Assembly: GCA_017621905.1 (NCBI GenBank)
Contig: JAGASC010000089.1
Span: 1 to 8,612 of the forward strand
Origin: Roseburia sp.
GTDB lineage: Bacteria > Bacillota > Clostridia > Lachnospirales > Lachnospiraceae
Direction of reading: 5' to 3'
Length of the DNA stretch: 8,612 nt
The notes under the pieces were generated by a model. It had not been told where the DNA came from and ran no database searches. It saw only the letters and a program-made list of their open reading frames with translations. The translations under genes were made by a program, and so were the position numbers. Shown piece by piece: positions 5,084 to 8,612 of this stretch (position 1 is the stretch's first letter; the number at the start of each line of letters is the position of its first letter).

Positions 5084-6763
5084 TTATCTCCAGCTTCCGG
5101 CGTAATCCGGCATCTCCTTGCTGTTAAGAATCTCACAGACGCGGTCCATATCTCCGTAACCTAAAAGAGTGGTCATGAAAGTATCCCAATCCTTTTCAAG
5201 ATCCATATCTCCCATGATAAACTTCACCATGCATTCATCGAGATAAGTCTGAACAGGAGTTAACTCATCTGATATTTCCTGATTTTCTTCATCCGTCAGT
5301 GTAGGATAATTGTATGCATACAGAGGCTTCATTTCACCTGCATCCAGCATATCCATGATTTTGTTTACACCTTCATAAATTTCCGGGCTTTCTGCTGACA
5401 ATCTTGTAGCATTCGCATCCGTAACTCCGAAGGTTCTCAGCCACGGACTCTTGTTTGCGCCAAGATCCGACAGACTTAATTCACCTGCAAAGTAATTCGA
5501 TGCAGCCTTAACCGTATCCATGAAGTACTTCTGTCCATCTTCGCCGACTTCATAGGTTGTACCTTCAATACCATAATTTTCATAGGTTGCCATTTCTTCG
5601 CTAAAGAGCAAGTCGATACATGCTGCAAGCAGCTCCGGATGCTCCGTATTGGCGTCGGAAACCACTGCCCACACGCACTTTCCATCCTGAGCACTATCAA
5701 TACCTACCTTAGAACTGGTTCCTGCCGGAGTCGGGATAACTTCCACATCAAATTCCGGGACGTCATCCAGTGTATATGCATATCCGGACTGATAGTCATG
5801 TGTAAATGCAAATTCTCCGTTATCTAAATAACTTTGAAGCTGTTCTGTGGACATGGTATTGATTTCGTGGTCAATCAAATTTTCTTCCCAAAGGGTGTGT
5901 AAAAAGGTAAGATAGCTTTTCAGCTCGCTGTTCTCTCTTGCCGGTCCAAAGTCCCATTTTCCCTCATCCGGATAATATGTGAGCCCTCTGTCTCCCTCGT
6001 TGCTGTACATCAGTCCAACAGAATACATAAGTGAACTTAATCCGTATCTGCGCTGAATCGGTGTGATGCCAGTCTCAGCTTTTACTTTACGGCATGCTTC
6101 CAGGAATTCTTCCTGTGTTTCCGGAATCTCAATGCCAAGCTCTTCTAACAATGTGGTATTTGCCAGCCAGGTCTGCATGATGTAGTCTTCGCTATTTACA
6201 TAAATCGGAAGACCATACATATTTCCTTCCGCATTCTTAAGTCCGTCAAACATTGCAAGCTCCTGGGAATACTGATAAAGGTTCGGCATGTATTCCTCCA
6301 TCAACGGTGCCCAATCCAGAAAGATTCCATTCGGGCCGTATGTAGTAAGCGTATTATTTACATCCGGTATAATCATGATATCCGGAACATCGCCACTGGC
6401 AAGAAGGAGCGGATATTTGGTATAGTAGTCTGTAATCGGAAGTATTTCCGTTGTCAGGGTAATGTTGCCCAATTTCTCCTGCAGTGCCTGTACAATCGGC
6501 AGTGTGTCATCCGAAAAATCATCACCCATGTCGAACCAGAAAAATGTAAAGTTGATCTCTTCTCCGGTGTACGGAAGAAGGCTGGTGCTCTCTTCTGTCT
6601 CTGCTTCGATTTCTGTTCCCTCTGTCTGTGTGTTCACTGTAGATGCCACATCATTTTCTGACGCCTTGCTGCCGGCTTCGCTGTCGCCACAGCCCACCAT
6701 GGAAATTACCATCCCTGTTACCAACAACGCGGCCAAGATCCTTTGTTTCATTCTTTGTTTCAT
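5084..6763 (-). CDS. ABC-transporter solute-binding lipoprotein (LplA-like, sugar)
   Basis: A 559-residue family-1 extracellular solute-binding protein. The N-terminus is a lipoprotein signal: basic MKQRMKQR, a hydrophobic stretch (about 9-23), and a lipobox ending SMVGC with lipidated Cys25. A Ser/Glu/Thr-rich linker (about 26-60) follows. The mature part has features usual for large LplA/YtcQ-type binding proteins: ASGDVPDIMII, YGLPIYVNSE and a domain closing on LTFLHTLWEENLID. It would be anchored to the outer face of the membrane and hand an oligosaccharide to two permeases, which are not in this window. The start ATG 6761-6763 has GGAG (6772-6775) eight bases upstream; the second ATG at codon 5 would be 20 bases away. 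It is followed by a hairpin and the regulator gene. I find no convincing promoter between it and the mobile element, so its native promoter or upstream partners may have been cut off. The sugar cannot be stated. Confidence 0.93.
   Translation of the reverse strand: MKQRMKQRILAALLVTGMVISMVGCGDSEAGSKASENDVASTVNTQTEGTEIEAETEESTSLLPYTGEEINFTFFWFDMGDDFSDDTLPIVQALQEKLGNITLTTEILPITDYYTKYPLLLASGDVPDIMIIPDVNNTLTTYGPNGIFLDWAPLMEEYMPNLYQYSQELAMFDGLKNAEGNMYGLPIYVNSEDYIMQTWLANTTLLEELGIEIPETQEEFLEACRKVKAETGITPIQRRYGLSSLMYSVGLMYSNEGDRGLTYYPDEGKWDFGPARENSELKSYLTFLHTLWEENLIDHEINTMSTEQLQSYLDNGEFAFTHDYQSGYAYTLDDVPEFDVEVIPTPAGTSSKVGIDSAQDGKCVWAVVSDANTEHPELLAACIDLLFSEEMATYENYGIEGTTYEVGEDGQKYFMDTVKAASNYFAGELSLSDLGANKSPWLRTFGVTDANATRLSAESPEIYEGVNKIMDMLDAGEMKPLYAYNYPTLTDEENQEISDELTPVQTYLDECMVKFIMGDMDLEKDWDTFMTTLLGYGDMDRVCEILNSKEMPDYAGSWR
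6740..6763 (-). repeat. 12-base tandem duplication at the lipoprotein start
   Basis: ATGAAACAAAGA is followed directly by ATGAAACAAAGG, so the protein begins with MKQR twice. It adds an in-frame second ATG and four basic residues to the signal peptide. The likely origin is slippage; the first ATG has the correct distance to the ribosome binding site. Confidence 0.7.
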
Positions 6764-6789
6764 TTGATTTTCTCCTTTTCTTTTTTATA

Positions 6790-6849
6790 GACTCTCGGAA
6801 TCTTTAAGCCTTTATTTATGCGGCTTCTGAGAGTCCTTTTTTATTTTTT
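6790..6849 (+). terminator. Plus-strand intrinsic terminator without an upstream plus-strand gene
   Basis: GACTCTCGGAA (6790-6800) pairs with TTCTGAGAGTC (6825-6835), 11 pairs including one G-U that pairs only in plus-strand RNA. An inner GCC/GGC closes part of the loop. The stem is followed by C and TTTTTTATTTTTT (6837-6849). This is a strong intrinsic terminator for rightward transcription, although no rightward gene exists for kilobases to the left. It probably belongs to the insertion sequence and shields the transposase from outside transcription. In the other direction the stem lies in the leader of the lipoprotein gene, without a T-tract. Confidence 0.75.
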
Positions 6850-6887
6850 CTCCACCTTTTTTTCAAAAAGTACTTGACAAACGCCTC

Positions 6888-6909
6888 AAAAAATGCGGCG
6901 CTTCGCGCC
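6888..6909 (-). terminator. Small minus-strand terminator-like hairpin
   Basis: On the minus strand GGCGC-GAA-GCGCC (6909-6897) is followed after GCA by six T (6893-6888). The stem is only five pairs but all G/C. It would stop leftward transcription coming out of the element before the lipoprotein gene. The short stem and the three-base spacer keep confidence low. Confidence 0.4.
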
Positions 6910-6963
6910 TCTTAATTAATAAGGCATATTGTTTCGGCGCTGCCGGAACAGACTTTTTGATTT

Positions 6964-6968
6964 GGAGG
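6964..6968 (+). promoter_or_regulatory. Ribosome binding site of the transposase
   Basis: GGAGG nine bases before TTG 6978-6980. It decides the start at 6978; an in-frame TTG at 6957 lies upstream of the site and cannot use it. Confidence 0.75.
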
Positions 6969-6977
6969 TGCGTTTCA

Positions 6978-8579
6978 TTGAAACCTGTTAACATCGGCGG
7001 TCATCCCGCCTATCAGAAACTTGTTCTGACTCAGCTTCGTAAATATTATCCTAATGCTGCAACTTCTTTGCCCGATTCCACCTGGCAGATACTTGAGAAA
7101 TTTTGGTCTCTTGATCTGTCAGCTGTAGATACCCTTATGCAGGATCGCTATTCCGTCTTTGGACCTGAACCAAGACTCCCTTCCGATATGCTGCGGGCCA
7201 TTCTTGTTTCTGTCGAATTTAAATTAACTTCCTATACACGATTTGCTGCTGACCTCAAAGAGAATCATCTGCATGCCATCATTTCCGGTTTTTCTGTCGG
7301 TGACACTCCGGGTACCGGTACTTTCTATGATTTTCACAGACGGCTTTGGCTCTCAGATGACAAAAATCTTTCTAAGGCCTTACATCCGCCTAAGGAAAAA
7401 CCACAAAAACCTAAGGGTAAGGAAGAAAAAGCTGCTCCTGTGGAAAAAGTAACGGTCGAAGATTTATTCCGGCAGTTTGAAGAAAACCCGCCTTCTGATA
7501 TGGCTCCATGCCTCAGACTCTGGGAAATTTTCAACACCTTTTTCCTGCAGACTTCTGTAGATAAGAATCTGATCTCCCTCAAAGAACTGGCTTTGGCCGG
7601 TGACGGCACACCTGTGTATACATCTGCTCAGGAACGTAAAACACGCACTTGTGACTGTCTGGAAAAGGGAATCCGGGATTGTAAATGCGACCGCATTTAT
7701 CACCAGCCCGATTGTGACATCGGCTGGGACTCCCACCGCAACTGCTTTTATTGTGGTTATGACCTTTATATGCTTACCGCATCAGACTCTGTGAATGACC
7801 TTCCTGTTTTTCCTTTTCTGAGCCCTGCTTCACGGCATGACTCACACGGATTTTTATATAACTGGTTTTCCATGAAACAGTTCCTTCCTAATGCCAAAGT
7901 CACGAAGCTTATCCTGGACTCTGCCCATGATGCCATGCCTTATTATGAGTACTGTAAAGCAAACGGCATTACTCCTTTTATTGACCTTAACTGGAAGTGC
8001 GGCAGACCTCCTGTTTATAAGGATGACATTACCATTGACAGTGACGGAATCCCCTTATGTCCCAAAGGCCATAAAATGAAACTGGCTGCTGTGGAACCAA
8101 AGAAAGGACGCATCAAATACCGCTGTCCGAAAATCTCCTTTAAAGGCGGCGCTCCTCATTGCACCTGTGAAGAGCCATGCTCTGATGCCAAATACGGCAG
8201 GAATGTCCACCTTGTTTTGGAAGACAATCCAAGGCTTATAAATAATCCGCCCCGTGGCAGCAAGGAATGGGATCTGGAATTTAATGCACGAACTTCTGCG
8301 GAACGCTGTAATAAACGTGAGAAAATAGACTATAAACTGGAAGACGGCAGATACCGTTCATCCATGATGTGGTACTGCCGCCTGTTTGCCATCATGATGT
8401 GTCAACATCTTGATGCATGGAACTTGTCAAAGTCATCCCTCCTAAAAGATCTCTTTGAACAAGCCGCTTATCTTCATAAGCAATACCATTATAACCTAAA
8501 TCCGACGCAAGGTCTATTTATTGCGCCCATTTTTCTTAATTTTTCTTCGTTCATTACTTGTCATATCCGTTCTGGATAA
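6978..8579 (+). CDS. DDE transposase (IS4/IS5/IS1182-like) with two cysteine clusters
   Basis: A 533-residue transposase that would cut and join the ends of its insertion sequence. The N-terminal part (about 1-125) is a DNA-binding region with RLPSDMLRAIL, similar to IS5/IS1182 enzymes. A charged Lys/Pro/Glu-rich linker follows (137-160). The catalytic residues are best read as Asp209 (LALAGDGTPVY), Asp314 (KLILDSAHDA) and Glu442 (ARTSAERCNKREKIDY). Cysteines cluster between the first two (CDC and CKC at 225-237, then Cys246, 256 and 259) and again before the Glu (Cys361, 383, 395, 397, 401), suggesting zinc-binding inserts. The start is TTG 6978, with GGAGG nine bases upstream. The reading frame is intact, so the enzyme may be active. 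The C-terminal 30 residues (QGLFIAPIFLNF onward) are hydrophobic and unusual for this position. The exact IS family is not certain. Confidence 0.9.
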   Translation: MKPVNIGGHPAYQKLVLTQLRKYYPNAATSLPDSTWQILEKFWSLDLSAVDTLMQDRYSVFGPEPRLPSDMLRAILVSVEFKLTSYTRFAADLKENHLHAIISGFSVGDTPGTGTFYDFHRRLWLSDDKNLSKALHPPKEKPQKPKGKEEKAAPVEKVTVEDLFRQFEENPPSDMAPCLRLWEIFNTFFLQTSVDKNLISLKELALAGDGTPVYTSAQERKTRTCDCLEKGIRDCKCDRIYHQPDCDIGWDSHRNCFYCGYDLYMLTASDSVNDLPVFPFLSPASRHDSHGFLYNWFSMKQFLPNAKVTKLILDSAHDAMPYYEYCKANGITPFIDLNWKCGRPPVYKDDITIDSDGIPLCPKGHKMKLAAVEPKKGRIKYRCPKISFKGGAPHCTCEEPCSDAKYGRNVHLVLEDNPRLINNPPRGSKEWDLEFNARTSAERCNKREKIDYKLEDGRYRSSMMWYCRLFAIMMCQHLDAWNLSKSSLLKDLFEQAAYLHKQYHYNLNPTQGLFIAPIFLNFSSFITCHIRSG

Positions 8580-8612
8580 TATTTACTTTTCAAGGTTCAT
8601 CCGACCGCTGAA

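Larger units (their letters stand above)
6764..6977. other. Divergent intergenic region between lipoprotein and transposase
   Basis: 214 non-coding bases containing the plus-strand terminator (6790-6849), a TTGACA box at 6874-6879 with no -10 at the proper distance, and a GC hairpin (6897-6909). An A/T-rich stretch (6910-6935) precedes the transposase ribosome binding site. I see no good promoter for either flanking gene. The lipoprotein ribosome binding site lies at 6772-6775. Confidence 0.6.
6780..8612 (+). mobile_element. Insertion sequence, left part with transposase; right end not resolved
   Basis: The element comprises the transposase gene and a leader of about 200 bases with two hairpins. 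I cannot see matching terminal inverted repeats or a target duplication: the right end may lie past 8612, and the left edge is only bounded between the lipoprotein start (6763) and the terminator (about 6790). It stands immediately upstream of the lipoprotein gene, transcribed away from it, where permease genes or a native promoter could be expected. Confidence 0.6.

Noticed and set aside
6764..6800. TATAAA close to the lipoprotein gene as its -10 box
   Set aside because: No -35 box at a proper distance, and transcription would begin within the ribosome binding site.
6874..6879. Perfect TTGACA as a transposase promoter
   Set aside because: The bases 16-18 positions downstream are GC-rich and do not resemble a -10 box; the box alone is not enough.
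7334..7736. Minus-strand frames of about 90 residues within the transposase
   Set aside because: They lie antisense to the catalytic core of an intact transposase and overlap each other in different frames.
8580..8612. Right terminal inverted repeat of the insertion sequence
   Set aside because: Comparison with the leader (6764-6960) gave no convincing inverted match; the end may be outside the window.
1..8612. CRISPR arrays, tRNA or rRNA genes, riboswitches
   Set aside because: No regularly spaced repeats, cloverleaf or known riboswitch core was recognised; the repeats seen are single inverted repeats or the 12-base duplication.

Overview
The window suggests a chromosomal segment of a low-to-moderate-GC Gram-positive anaerobe, most like the Clostridia/Lachnospiraceae. 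Pointers are the strong GGAGG-type ribosome binding sites, TTG start codons, a lipoprotein sugar-binding protein next to a membrane-spanning AraC-family regulator, and the style of the small HTH and zinc-ribbon proteins. The assignment rests on protein style, not on a marker gene.

Layout. Six genes lie on the minus strand and one on the plus strand. (1) 1-357 (-): the first 119 residues of a helix-turn-helix protein whose C-terminus is outside the window. (2) 430-1820 (-): a two-gene operon encoding a coiled-coil/zinc-ribbon protein and an aminoglycoside-phosphotransferase-fold kinase with a TTG start. It has a clear promoter (1862-1890) and ends in a perfect 34-bp palindrome that also carries the -35 box of gene 1. 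(3) 1915-6763 (-): a carbohydrate-uptake module made of an LplA-like solute-binding lipoprotein, a one-component transmembrane AraC regulator and a cytoplasmic SGNH/GDSL esterase. A strong hairpin and a separate promoter lie between the binding protein and the regulator. (4) 6978-8579 (+): a DDE transposase with two cysteine clusters, facing away from the binding protein. A non-coding leader holding two oppositely oriented terminator-like hairpins precedes it.

How it fits together. The solute-binding protein would capture an oligosaccharide at the cell surface, the membrane AraC regulator would sense an extracellular cue and control transcription, and the SGNH hydrolase could remove acyl groups from the imported sugar. 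The two ABC permeases expected for an LplA-type system are absent; the transposase occupies the place upstream of the binding protein where they could have been, so the insertion sequence may have split the operon. The kinase/zinc-ribbon operon and the HTH gene look like separate units.

Most individual genes belong to familiar families, and I do not see a clearly new multi-gene system. The more unusual signals are regulatory: a palindrome serving as terminator and promoter element at 407-448, a hairpin that pairs continuously only in the minus-strand transcript at 5021-5056, an inverted repeat over a predicted start site at 1838-1859, and an orphan plus-strand terminator at the start of the mobile element.
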